DNA from: a virus
DNA length: 21,013 bases
Reading direction: 5' to 3' (one strand)
IMG/VR virus record: IMGVR_UViG_3300032286_000487
Coordinates: 1 to 21,013 of that record
The position numbers and the translations under genes are program-made. Shown here in pieces: positions 7,955-14,609 of the stretch. The stretch's first letter is position 1; every line of letters begins with the position of its first letter. The notes beneath the pieces are model-generated. The model was given only the letters and a program-made list of their open reading frames with translations. It was not told the origin of the DNA and searched no databases.

Positions 7955-8484
7955 ACCTTCTTCAAGCGCAATATGTGGCGGCGATCAGCACACCCGGCGA
8001 CATTAACGAACACCTGCAAGCCCTTTTTGATTTAGCCGATGAGTGCGAACACGTCACAGAATTTGGCGTCCGCTGGGGTTCAAGCACAACCGCTTTCCTG
8101 GCGTCTCGGGCATGGCTTGTCAGCTATGACATCGCTCCGCACCCCGCTGCGTTACACTTGTTTGAGATAGCGCGGGAAACGGGGAAGCAGGCAAAATTTA
8201 TTGAAGCCAACACTCTAACGCTCGACGTTATAGCCGGAACCGATCTGCTATTCATCGACACCCTGCACACATACGCGCAACTTCGGCATGAGCTATTTAC
8301 GTTTCACAATAGCGTTTTGAAATACATCGCCCTGCATGACACCGTGACCTTTGGTCAGACGGGTGAGGATGGCGGCCCCGGCTTGATCCTGGCTGTGTGG
8401 GAGTTCCTCACGACATTTCCTGAATGGCGAATCAAAGCCCATTATACCAACAACAACGGCTTGACGGTATTGGAACGCGCATGA
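7951..8484 (+). CDS. Class I SAM-dependent methyltransferase (Methyltransf_24-like)
   Basis: This 177-residue protein starts at GTG 7951, overlapping the previous TGA (GTGA). Residues 34-45 'HVTEFGVRWGSS' form the glycine-rich SAM-binding motif after the first strand. 'SYDIAP' (58-63) follows as the acidic end of strand 2, 'TDLLFIDTLHTYAQLRHEL' (97-115) is the strand-4 region with Asp103 and His106, and 'YIALHDT' (125-131) is strand 5. The C-terminus 'YTNNNGLTVLER' is typical of methyltransferases found beside phage glycosyltransferases. It ends in an ATGA overlap with the glycosyltransferase gene, which argues that both act on the same substrate. The methyl acceptor (sugar or protein) is unknown. 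Confidence 0.8.
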   Translation: MNLLQAQYVAAISTPGDINEHLQALFDLADECEHVTEFGVRWGSSTTAFLASRAWLVSYDIAPHPAALHLFEIARETGKQAKFIEANTLTLDVIAGTDLLFIDTLHTYAQLRHELFTFHNSVLKYIALHDTVTFGQTGEDGGPGLILAVWEFLTTFPEWRIKAHYTNNNGLTVLERA

Positions 8485-10214
8485 TTGCGCTCGTCGTCTG
8501 CACGGTAGGCGGCGAGCATCTTTCCCGGTTGATGGGGTCAGTGGACGATCACGCGCCCGACGACGTTGAAGTATGGGTGTTCAACGGCACTCAAGGCAAT
8601 TTTGGTGATGCCTACAACTACGCCATGCGTGAGGCGTTCGAGTGCTATGACGAAATCCTGATTGCCAACGACGACATCATTCTAACCCCCTTATCCATCC
8701 GCAAGCTGTTGGAGGACGTGGCTGCGTTGAAACGAACTGTGCCGCGCCTTGGGTTGGTAGCGGCGCGCTCCGATAACGTGCGCGATGTTCAACGCAACCT
8801 CTTTGCTGATCGGCCGGTGGAAGTCGCGGCGGTTTCGCCCATCCTGGCGTGGATCAGCAAAGAGGCATTTGAAGCCGCACCATTCCCGCCCATCAATTGG
8901 TATTCCGACGATGTGCAATGTGCTGACCTTCGCGCGCTCGGCTATCAGCATTTTATCTCTCGGTCTTTCGTCTTCCACGTCGGCTCGGCTACTATCGGAC
9001 ACGACCACCAACGCCATATCGACGAGGCGCGACCCTGGATCGTTGCGCACCGGCCGCATTACGCTGAACAATGGGGACTGATTGTGAAGCCACGCTTGAA
9101 AATTGCTGTCTATGCCATCAGCAAAAACGAGGCTCAATTCGTTGAGCGGTTTTGCAAATCGGCGGAAGACGCTGACTTGATTTTAATTGCCGACACCGGC
9201 AGCACGGATGAAACGGTCACGCGGGCGGTGGAGTGCGGCGCCATGGTGCGCAACATCCATATCAAACCCTGGCGCTTCGATCTAGCCCGTAATGCTGCCT
9301 TGGCCATGATTCCCGCTAACATCGACGTGTGTATCAGCCTCGACCTAGACGAGGTTCTTGAACCCGGCTGGCGCCAGGAAATCGAACGCCTATGGAAGCC
9401 TGAGACGACCAACCTTTGGTATCTGTTCGACTGGGGTTCCGGGTTAAGATTCCCGCACCATAAAATCCACAGTCGCAATGGGTATCACTGGCACCATCCC
9501 TGCCACGAAGAAATCCGCATTGACCCACGGATGAAAGAAGTGACCGCGCATTCGGATATGCTGCTGGTGTCGCATTACCCTGACGCGACCAAGAGCCGTG
9601 GCCAATACATGGAAATTCTGGAAGCGGCGGTCAAAGAGGACGCCAGCGATCCCACGCACTATTTCTACTTTGCTCGCGAACTGACCTTCTGCCGACGGTG
9701 GGCGGAGGCGCGGGATGCGTTGACGCACTACCTGGGCATGAACGCGGCGAGCAACCAGAACGAGCGCTCTTATGCCATGCGCCTGCTGGGCCAGACGCAT
9801 GAGGAATTGAACGATCAGGCTGGCGCGGAGAAGTGGTATCTTCAGGCGGTAAGTGAAGCGCCGAATACGCGCGAGCCTTGGTGCAATCTGGCCATGCTGA
9901 TGTACCGGCAAAGCCGTTGGCATGAGTGCTATGTATATGCGCACCGCGCCCTACTCATCACAGTTCGCTCCCTGGTTTACACAGGCGATCCGGCAGTCTG
10001 GGGTTACTATGCGCATGATCTGCTGGCCGTAGCGGCATGGAATATGGGCTTGAAAGATGAAGCCAAAAAGCAAGCCAAATTGGCTTTGGCTCATTCTCCC
10101 GACGATTTGCGCCTAAAATGCAATCTTGCTTTTATGGAGAACGAAAATGTTTGCAGCACTGATACCAGCGCTTCTCCCGATCCTGGGCGACACGTTGAAG
10201 AGGTTCTTTCCTGA
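8481..10214 (+). CDS. Two-domain glycosyltransferase with C-terminal TPR-like region
   Basis: I start this gene at ATG 8481 (ATGA overlap), giving 577 residues. Residues 1-200 form a GT-A-like domain with 'VVCTVGGEHLSRLMGSVDDH', 'GNFGDAYNYAM', the acidic 'IANDD' (61-65) and an acceptor-side 'NWYSDDVQCADLRALGY'. Residues 205-380 form a second, family-2-like domain: 'KIAVYAISKNEAQFVERF', 'DTGSTDET' (238-245), 'KPWRFDLARNAAL', 'SLDLDEVLEPGW' with DLDE at 288-291 as metal-binding candidate, and 'GYHWHHPCHEEI'. From about 390 on, paired helices ('ARELTFCRRWAEARDALTHY', 'REPWCNLAMLMYRQSRWHEC') look like TPR units. It probably transfers sugars onto virion or host surface targets together with the adjacent methyltransferase. 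The substrate cannot be read from sequence. Confidence 0.85.
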   Translation: MIALVVCTVGGEHLSRLMGSVDDHAPDDVEVWVFNGTQGNFGDAYNYAMREAFECYDEILIANDDIILTPLSIRKLLEDVAALKRTVPRLGLVAARSDNVRDVQRNLFADRPVEVAAVSPILAWISKEAFEAAPFPPINWYSDDVQCADLRALGYQHFISRSFVFHVGSATIGHDHQRHIDEARPWIVAHRPHYAEQWGLIVKPRLKIAVYAISKNEAQFVERFCKSAEDADLILIADTGSTDETVTRAVECGAMVRNIHIKPWRFDLARNAALAMIPANIDVCISLDLDEVLEPGWRQEIERLWKPETTNLWYLFDWGSGLRFPHHKIHSRNGYHWHHPCHEEIRIDPRMKEVTAHSDMLLVSHYPDATKSRGQYMEILEAAVKEDASDPTHYFYFARELTFCRRWAEARDALTHYLGMNAASNQNERSYAMRLLGQTHEELNDQAGAEKWYLQAVSEAPNTREPWCNLAMLMYRQSRWHECYVYAHRALLITVRSLVYTGDPAVWGYYAHDLLAVAAWNMGLKDEAKKQAKLALAHSPDDLRLKCNLAFMENENVCSTDTSASPDPGRHVEEVLS

Positions 10215-10542
10215 TCCTGAGCAGGCGGCAAAGGTTCAGCAGGAGCTTACCATGGCCCTGCTGGCCAATCAGGCCTCTTTGAATCAGGCGGCTTCGGATA
10301 TTGTTAAGGCCGAAGCCCAGTCTGAGCATTTTCTGGCAGCCTGTTGGCGACCAATTTTGATGCTGACTTTTGGAGCCTTGATTGTGGCCCGCTGGCTTGG
10401 TTGGTCTGCGCCGGGCATTTCGGAGGCGGAGGTGATCAAGCTATGGGACATCGTGCAGCTTGGATTGGGTGGTTACGTCATTGGCCGGAGCATCGAAAAG
10501 GTCACGCCGCAGATTGCTCAAGCGGTGGCGTCTCGCAGGTGA
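10147..10542 (+). CDS. Holin, GTA-type three-segment family
   Basis: The ATG at 10147 is chosen over an upstream TTG because GGAGA (10136-10140) precedes it; the gene lies partly inside the end of the glycosyltransferase gene. The 131-residue product has three hydrophobic segments: 'FAALIPALLPILGDTL' near the N-terminus, 'WRPILMLTFGALIVARWLGW' (about 68-87) and 'DIVQLGLGGYVIGRSI' near residues 104-120. The pattern 'RFFPDPEQAA', 'LNQASDIVKAEAQSEHF-like' helix and 'A-x-x-WRP' just before the second segment matches the 3TM holin family first described with gene transfer agents (PF11351). Its stop overlaps the endolysin start, the classic holin-endolysin arrangement. It should permeabilise the inner membrane at lysis. 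Confidence 0.85.
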   Translation: MFAALIPALLPILGDTLKRFFPDPEQAAKVQQELTMALLANQASLNQAASDIVKAEAQSEHFLAACWRPILMLTFGALIVARWLGWSAPGISEAEVIKLWDIVQLGLGGYVIGRSIEKVTPQIAQAVASRR

Positions 10543-11081
10543 TCACTACGGCGCTGATGAAGCGGCTGGGCTGGGTTTACCCGGAGGAGTGGGCGGCATC
10601 CTTCGCCGTCGCATGCCCAGCGTATGGCATCGACACTAAAGACCGGCTTGCCGCCTTCTTGGCGCAAGTCGGCCACGAGAGTGGCGGCGGCAGGTTTACC
10701 AGGGAAATCTGGGGACCGACCGACGCCCAAGCCCGGTATGAGGGACGACGCGATCTTGGGAACACGGAGCCGGGCGACGGTCTGCGTTTTCGGGGCCGTG
10801 GAGCCATCCAAATAACAGGGCGTGCAAACACCACAGCGGCGCGCGATGCGTTGAAACCTGACATGGCCCTGGACGTGTTTTGCTCCTGGCTGGAGACGGC
10901 GGAAGGCGCGGGCATGAGCGCCGCGTGGTGGTGGAGAGAACGAAAACTAAATGAGCTTGCCGACGCTGGACGATTTGACGACATCACCCGACGGGTCAAT
11001 GGCGGCTTTAATGGGAAAGATGATCGCAATTTGCGGTGGACAAAAGCAAAGGCTGCTCTGGCTGAAAACCCCATAAAATGA
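10539..11081 (+). CDS. Endolysin, glycoside hydrolase family 19 (chitinase-like)
   Basis: The frame is open far upstream, but the start is best placed at GTG 10539, which overlaps the holin stop as GTGA and yields a 180-residue product; ATG 10557 is the alternative. Motifs of the GH19 endolysins appear in order: 'FLAQVGHESGGGRFT' with the presumed catalytic Glu47, 'REIWGPTDAQARYEGRRDLG' with Glu56 and Glu68 as candidates for the second acid, then 'GDGLRFRGRGAIQITGR' (79-95) and the 'WWWRERKLNELAD' region. It has no signal peptide, so it depends on the holin for access to peptidoglycan. The usual Asn-Tyr after 'TGRA' is Asn-Thr here. Confidence 0.9.
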   Translation: MITTALMKRLGWVYPEEWAASFAVACPAYGIDTKDRLAAFLAQVGHESGGGRFTREIWGPTDAQARYEGRRDLGNTEPGDGLRFRGRGAIQITGRANTTAARDALKPDMALDVFCSWLETAEGAGMSAAWWWRERKLNELADAGRFDDITRRVNGGFNGKDDRNLRWTKAKAALAENPIK

Positions 11082-11093
11082 GGATTATCAACC

Positions 11094-12107
11094 ATGGCGC
11101 AATCTCAATACAAATGGAGCGACGTAGAAGCGGTTTATAACGCCGTCTTGCTTCATGGCACCATCAGCGCAGCGGCGCGGTCATTCATCCCGCCAATGTC
11201 GAACAAAACGGCTTCAAATCAATACGAAGCTGCAATCTCGCGTTTCAAAAAGCCGGATGTGCGAAAAGCACATAAGGCCATGGCGGTGGCGTATGATCCC
11301 GACAATCCGCCGGAATGCGAATTGACGTTGAAAATTACGCACCTCAATGCCAGGGCGGTGGCGTTTTCCGACGCGCATTGGACGGGTCTAAGTCAGCCGC
11401 GCAGCCTTGCGCATGAAGCCCTGCTGCGAGCGATTCCGCTGGTGCAGCCTGACATCCTGCTGAGTGTGGGCGATCTCGTGGATATGGGCGAGCCGTCCCG
11501 TCATGATCCGCTAGGATGGAACCGACGCATCAAAGTCAAAGACGAATTGGACGCAGCCAAGCAGCACCTTGACGATATTTTGGGGATGGCTCCCAAGGCG
11601 TTGCGGTTTTGGGTGCGAGGCAATCACGACGACCGATTTGATAAATATTTGTCGCTCAATGCGGCGATGTTTGAGGGCGTGGATGGTTTTGATTTTGCAG
11701 GGCAGTTTCCGGATTGGAAAATGTGCCATCGGCTGGATTTGAACGATTCCGTCGTAATGCACAGGTTCCATGGCGGAATTCATGCGGGCTGGAATAACGC
11801 TGTTAAAGCGGGCTTGTCGTTCATTTCCGGTGATACGCACTCGCTGGAAGTGAAGCCAATGGTGGACATGCGCGGGCGGAGATACGGCGTGCAGCTTGGC
11901 ATGCTGGGCGATCCGGTTTGGCCGTGTTTCGGCTACACCCAAGGCAACACAAGATTATGGAATCCCGGCTTCGCCGTTTTGACGTGGCGCAATGGGGTGC
12001 TGATGCCGCCCGAGTTATGCGAAATTGTTGACGGCGTTGCTTGGTTTCGCGGCCAGGAATTGGCGGGCAAGCCTCGCATTCGGGTGCAGGCGGGGCGCTC
12101 GGCATGA
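11094..12107 (+). CDS. Calcineurin-like metallophosphoesterase with N-terminal HTH-like extension
   Basis: This 337-residue protein has the metal-binding motifs of calcineurin-like phosphoesterases in order: Asp93-x-His95 ('FSDAHW'), Gly126-Asp127 ('SVGDLVDMG'), Gly176-Asn-His-Asp179 ('RGNHDD'), a His cluster at 223-230 ('HRFHGGIHAG') and Asp247-Thr-His249 ('SGDTHS'). So it should bind two metals and hydrolyse a phosphoester. Residues 1-60 precede the catalytic fold and contain 'AVLLHGTISAAARSF', which looks like a helix-turn-helix of the terminase-small-subunit or resolvase type; a targeting role is possible. The start ATG follows an AGGA. It comes straight after the lysis genes. Substrate is unknown (nucleic acid or nucleotide). 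Confidence 0.85.
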   Translation: MAQSQYKWSDVEAVYNAVLLHGTISAAARSFIPPMSNKTASNQYEAAISRFKKPDVRKAHKAMAVAYDPDNPPECELTLKITHLNARAVAFSDAHWTGLSQPRSLAHEALLRAIPLVQPDILLSVGDLVDMGEPSRHDPLGWNRRIKVKDELDAAKQHLDDILGMAPKALRFWVRGNHDDRFDKYLSLNAAMFEGVDGFDFAGQFPDWKMCHRLDLNDSVVMHRFHGGIHAGWNNAVKAGLSFISGDTHSLEVKPMVDMRGRRYGVQLGMLGDPVWPCFGYTQGNTRLWNPGFAVLTWRNGVLMPPELCEIVDGVAWFRGQELAGKPRIRVQAGRSA

Positions 12108-12325
12108 AGAACGAGAAGATTGAAAAGATTGACCCGGACGATTGCTTGATTGCCGACGCTGCCAGAAGGGCGTTGGAGGATGTGCTGTCGCGCGATCCCA
12201 CTGTGATGATGATCGTTTACGAAACAGCGAAACAAATCGGTTATGCCAGCGTTCCTCCGTCCTCTGCGGTGGCCATAGGCTTGTATGTTAAAATCGGCAA
12301 TGTGCTGGTCCCCGACGACGGCTGA
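12104..12325 (+). CDS. Small unknown protein coupled to the phosphoesterase
   Basis: ATG 12104 overlaps the phosphoesterase stop (ATGA). The 73-residue product begins with a lysine/glutamate-rich helix ('MKNEKIEKIDPDDCLIADA') and continues through 'ARRALEDVLSRDPTVMMIVY' to a hydrophobic C-terminal third ('SSAVAIGLYVKIGNVLVPDD') too broken by charges and Pro for a sure membrane span. I do not recognise it. Its coupling suggests co-expression with the phosphoesterase at the end of the tail/lysis gene block. Confidence 0.65.
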   Translation: MKNEKIEKIDPDDCLIADAARRALEDVLSRDPTVMMIVYETAKQIGYASVPPSSAVAIGLYVKIGNVLVPDDG

Positions 12326-12374
12326 CTGGTCCCTGCATTTTTGTAAAAAAAATCTTCCGATTTAGGCGGAAAGG
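12326..12374 (+). terminator. Possible weak terminator after the tail/lysis gene block
   Basis: A short inverted repeat TTCCG...CGGAA around 12355-12371 is followed within a few bases by the T-rich run CTATTTTCTTTTTT. The stem is only five pairs, so termination would be weak. The location, at the first intergenic gap after a 12-kb run of coupled genes, is what makes it worth listing. Confidence 0.3.
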
Positions 12375-12416
12375 CTATTTTCTTTTTTGAGGATAGGGGG
12401 TAAAAAACTCTTAGGC
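12375..12416 (+). promoter_or_regulatory. 42-bp upstream element, copy A
   Basis: This element (CTATTTTCTTTTTT, then GGATAGGGGGTAAAAAACTC, then TTAGGC) recurs 330 bases downstream with 36 of 42 bases identical and no gaps. Both copies end about 30 bases before an ATG. I read it as a candidate phage promoter or regulator site, because two neighbouring genes of unrelated sequence share it and it is noncoding. Confidence 0.55.
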
Positions 12417-12446
12417 AACGACGCTCGAGAGAAAGGATTTACCCCG

Positions 12447-12689
12447 ATGACCGAAACCAACACCAGCCAGCCAGTCACTTTTCGCAAAAACGGCAAGGCC
12501 CATCGCGGCGTTGTGATTTCCGGCTTCCTGTTCGCATGCTGCCGCTGCCCTGGCTCACAGAATGGTCGGCTCACCTGCAACGCCGAAATTATCTGCGACG
12601 GTCACGAACAAGCAAACTGCGGAAAGCGAGCGAAAGCCCCGGCGAAAGCCGGGGAACCCGCTCCGCAAGGCGCGTCAAAAATATCTTAA
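12447..12689 (+). CDS. Small Cys-rich protein, possibly zinc-binding
   Basis: The start is ATG 12447, with GAAAGGA about 10 bases upstream; the in-frame TTG at 12387 lies inside the repeated upstream element. The 80-residue product has a basic N-terminus, then 'FLFACCRCPGSQNGRLTC' and 'ICDGHEQANCGKR', giving six Cys (four of them as CC-x-C plus a later C) and a His that could bind a metal. The last 20 residues are Ala/Pro/Lys-rich and are encoded across a strong hairpin. I do not recognise the family. Its own upstream element suggests separate control. Confidence 0.65.
   Translation: MTETNTSQPVTFRKNGKAHRGVVISGFLFACCRCPGSQNGRLTCNAEIICDGHEQANCGKRAKAPAKAGEPAPQGASKIS
12628..12663 (+). other. Strong GNRA-capped RNA hairpin inside the 3' end of a small gene
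   Basis: CCCCGGCGAAAGCCGGGG (12637-12654) forms a seven-pair GC stem with a GAAA loop. An outer helix GAGCG (12628-12632) with CGCTC (12659-12663) can close a 4x4 internal loop. No T-run follows, so it is not a standard terminator. Confidence 0.5.
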
Positions 12690-12704
12690 AATTCCCGTCA
12701 AATC

Positions 12705-12746
12705 CTATTTTCTTTTTGACGGATAGAGGGTAAAAAACTCCCAGGC
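12705..12746 (+). promoter_or_regulatory. 42-bp upstream element, copy B
   Basis: This is the second copy of the element at 12375-12416, with CTATTTTCTTTTT, then GGATAGAGGGTAAAAAACTC, then CCAGGC. It lies 28 bases before ATG 12775. In this copy CGTCAAA (12697-12703) can also pair with TTTGACG (12715-12721), adding a seven-pair stem not available to copy A. Confidence 0.55.
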
Positions 12747-12774
12747 CAACGAGCCAACGGAAAAGACTTTGACC

Positions 12775-13176
12775 ATGACCATCGAATTGAACATCCCCGA
12801 GACCGCCGCCGAGTGGAACGCGATCATCCTTGGCGAATTGACCGCCGAGTTTGGCGAGAGCCACCTTGTCACCCGCGCTGCCAAGCGCATCGCCGCCAAG
12901 GGCTTTGAACTGCTTGAAGTGCAAAAGACCGGCGGCATGCGAGAAGGCTTCAATTGGGGCCGTTCTTCGCACGCCGAACGTTGCGTGACGATCCGCGAGA
13001 TAAACTTCGCGCACCCCGAAAACCCCGCCAAAACTTTCGCGGTTATCGCGGTGAGCCAAATTATCAACTACACAAAGTGCAACCCATACGACCGCGCCCC
13101 TGAGCACAACGGTGTCGAGCAATGGACGATTCAAGCCACCGACGATGCAAAAGCCGCCCTGGGATGGGCGGCATAA
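12775..13176 (+). CDS. Unknown early/accessory protein
   Basis: ATG 12775 follows GGAAAAG at 12759-12765; an in-frame TTG six bases earlier is possible. The 133-residue product is acidic and soluble, with 'TAEFGESHLVTRAAKRIAAK' forming a helix and 'CVTIREINFAHPENPAKTFA' then 'VIAVSQIINYTKCNPYDRAP' forming strands. It does not match a family I can name. It is the second gene to follow the repeated upstream element and its stop overlaps the next start region, so it probably heads a short unit with the following genes. Confidence 0.65.
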   Translation: MTIELNIPETAAEWNAIILGELTAEFGESHLVTRAAKRIAAKGFELLEVQKTGGMREGFNWGRSSHAERCVTIREINFAHPENPAKTFAVIAVSQIINYTKCNPYDRAPEHNGVEQWTIQATDDAKAALGWAA

Positions 13177-13460
13177 AGCTCGACCTGCACTTCACCCCGC
13201 ACGAAGCTCGCGCGGTCAAATTCCTCGCCGCGCGATGTGGCGAGGAAGTGCCGATAGAGGCGCTTGCCAACGTCATTTACTTCACCAAAGCCGAGCGCTC
13301 CCGGACATGGAGGCAGTCAACCATGGCGATGATGCGCAACCTGCAAATTAAGTGCGCGCTTTACGGACCCATTCAATTCTACCGCAAAAGCCGTCTCGGC
13401 GCTGGCAAGAAGGCCATTTACCTCGCAACGAAATCAGAAAAGGACGAAACACATGGATGA
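13164..13460 (+). CDS. Small winged-helix-like protein (possible regulator)
   Basis: The ATG at 13164 sits inside the end of the previous gene (13-base overlap) after GGG-rich sequence. The 98-residue product reads like an OmpR/PhoB-type winged helix: 'DLHFTPHEARAVKFLAARCG' (helix 1 region), 'VPIEALANVIYF' (helix 2), 'RTWRQSTMAMMRNLQIKC' (recognition-helix position) and 'GPIQFYRKSRLGAGKKAIYL' (the beta-hairpin wing ending in an aromatic-Leu strand). The similarity is in layout and hydrophobic spacing only. A DNA-binding role is inference. Confidence 0.6.
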   Translation: MGGIKLDLHFTPHEARAVKFLAARCGEEVPIEALANVIYFTKAERSRTWRQSTMAMMRNLQIKCALYGPIQFYRKSRLGAGKKAIYLATKSEKDETHG

Positions 13461-13656
13461 ACCCCTGCCAATCAAGCTGGTGGATTTGGAAATGGCGCAG
13501 CGCGTCAAGCAGATCAGCCGCGACATGCCAAACCCGGATGTGGTCCGCGAGGTGCTGGCCACCGTGTCGGAATACCTCAAGCGCCGTTCGATGGGCGATG
13601 ACGACGCGGTCCGGCACGATTTAAAATACGTCACCATGGTGATGGGCCTTTTGTGA
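13453..13656 (+). CDS. Small helical unknown protein
   Basis: This 67-residue protein overlaps the upstream gene by eight bases and its TGA shares a base with the next ATG (TGATG). It is almost all helix: 'PIKLVDLEMAQRVKQISRDM' followed by 'DVVREVLATVSEYLKRRSMG' and 'DAVRHDLKYVTMVMGLL'. I do not recognise it. Coupling on both sides supports it being translated. Confidence 0.55.
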   Translation: MDEPLPIKLVDLEMAQRVKQISRDMPNPDVVREVLATVSEYLKRRSMGDDDAVRHDLKYVTMVMGLL

Positions 13657-13808
13657 TGGGCGCGGCCAAAAAGGAAGCGCCCAAAGCGCCCCAGGCCGAT
13701 GAACAGGCTTTGCGAAAATGCCTGAAGTGCCGGAATGTTTTTGAAAGCAAAGACGCAAAAAAGAACAGGATTTGCGCGCGATGCAAGGATTCGGAGGATT
13801 GGAGATAG
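13656..13808 (+). CDS. 50-residue zinc-ribbon protein
   Basis: This short frame starts at ATG 13656, overlapping the previous stop by one base. After an Ala/Lys/Pro-rich N-terminus, residues 22-43 read 'CLKCRNVFESKDAKKNRICA' plus 'RCKD': a Cys-x2-Cys ... Cys-x2-Cys set spaced 15 residues apart, as in compact zinc ribbons. The preceding and following basic residues fit nucleic-acid or protein contact. Small proteins of this build are common in phage early regions and have no settled role. Confidence 0.65.
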   Translation: MGAAKKEAPKAPQADEQALRKCLKCRNVFESKDAKKNRICARCKDSEDWR

Positions 13809-13810
13809 AC

Positions 13811-14071
13811 ATGAAGGATTTGCAGAAAATGGCCGTCATCGCCGTGGATGCCCGCTATCTGAAATGCGCCGAGGAAATGCGCAACGAAGCCAACGAAATT
13901 GCAATGACCATTGCCCGCGTTGGACATTGCCACTCGGGAATTCCGGCGGCGTTGGACGCTCATGTCTCCGTGATGCTCCAGGCTATCGCCGCCGAGCATA
14001 TGGCGTATGGGCGCGAGACGCTGGCCAAGCACTACCTCGCCAGCGCGTTGCGGGTGGAGTCGGGGATATGA
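13811..14071 (+). CDS. Small helical unknown protein
   Basis: Start ATG 13811 follows GGAGGATTGGAG just upstream, in the end of the zinc-ribbon gene; two bases separate stop and start. The 86-residue product is helical ('DLQKMAVIAVDARYLKCAEE', 'MRNEANEIAMTIARVGHCHS', 'LDAHVSVMLQAIAAEHMAYG') with several Met and His but no clear metal site. It ends in an ATGA overlap with the next gene. Not recognised. Confidence 0.55.
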   Translation: MKDLQKMAVIAVDARYLKCAEEMRNEANEIAMTIARVGHCHSGIPAALDAHVSVMLQAIAAEHMAYGRETLAKHYLASALRVESGI

Positions 14072-14421
14072 TCGCAATGCGCCCGTTACCCAACATGATT
14101 GGCGAATTGCGCTCTCTATCTGACCATTTGCGTGAATTGGACAGTGCCTCGCTTGAAGGCGCATTGTTGAACGACGCCGCCAATTACATCGAAGGCTCTG
14201 CTCATAGCCTGCGCGAGCATATGGCGATGGTGATGAATCTCCGGGTTCAAGTTGAGCAAACGCGAACGCTGATGGAGGATGCCGCCGAGGAATTGGCGGA
14301 AAATGCCAGTGGCTCATATCCGCATCGAGACGCATACCCTGACGAAATGCGTCGCTACATGCGCGACATGGAATTGCCGAACGCCATCCGGTCTATGCTG
14401 AAACGGGGCATTGTCGAATGA
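14068..14421 (+). CDS. Small coiled-coil unknown protein
   Basis: ATG 14068 overlaps the upstream stop (ATGA); the frame is open further upstream but that part lies within other genes. The 117-residue product is an extended helix-rich protein: 'GELRSLSDHLRELDSASLEG', 'LREHMAMVMNLRVQVEQTRT', 'LMEDAAEELAENASG', then a Pro/Tyr-containing turn and a basic end 'AIRSMLKRGIVE'. The heptad-like Leu/Met spacing suggests a coiled coil. Function unknown. Confidence 0.55.
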   Translation: MIAMRPLPNMIGELRSLSDHLRELDSASLEGALLNDAANYIEGSAHSLREHMAMVMNLRVQVEQTRTLMEDAAEELAENASGSYPHRDAYPDEMRRYMRDMELPNAIRSMLKRGIVE

Positions 14422-14609
14422 AGCACGATCCGGCGCTGATTGAAGCCGTCGCTAAGGCTCTGCACGACGCGACTGGTATGCGCTCTGTTCGTTGGGCTGA
14501 CATTGGAAAAACAGAGCAGGCGTTTCGTTTAAGTCAGGCGATCACGGCGCTTGATGCAATGAAAAAAATGGGAAATGGAGAAGAACAATGGCTGACACAA
14601 CAAAACTAA
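14418..14609 (+). CDS. Small phage protein, 'AVAKAL...W' type
   Basis: This 63-residue protein is joined by ATGA to the gene before it and overlaps the next by 22 bases. 'DPALIEAVAKALHDATGM', a Trp ('VRWADIG') and 'TEQAFRLSQAITALDAMKK' follow a pattern I have seen in many small, unnamed phage proteins (Ala-Lys-Ala-Leu helix, Trp, then Gln-x2-(Phe/Tyr)-Arg-x2-Ala helix). No function is assigned to that pattern. Confidence 0.55.
   Translation: MKHDPALIEAVAKALHDATGMRSVRWADIGKTEQAFRLSQAITALDAMKKMGNGEEQWLTQQN

Noticed and set aside
13735-14067. Upstream extension of the gene at 14068 in the same frame
   Set aside because: The sequence before ATG 14068 lies within two better supported genes, is Arg/Cys-rich as expected of an out-of-frame reading, and ATG 14068 has an ATGA overlap.
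13631-14335. Long minus-strand frame over 13631-14335
   Set aside because: It is opposite five coupled plus-strand genes. The translation is His/Arg/Pro-rich and lacks domain character.
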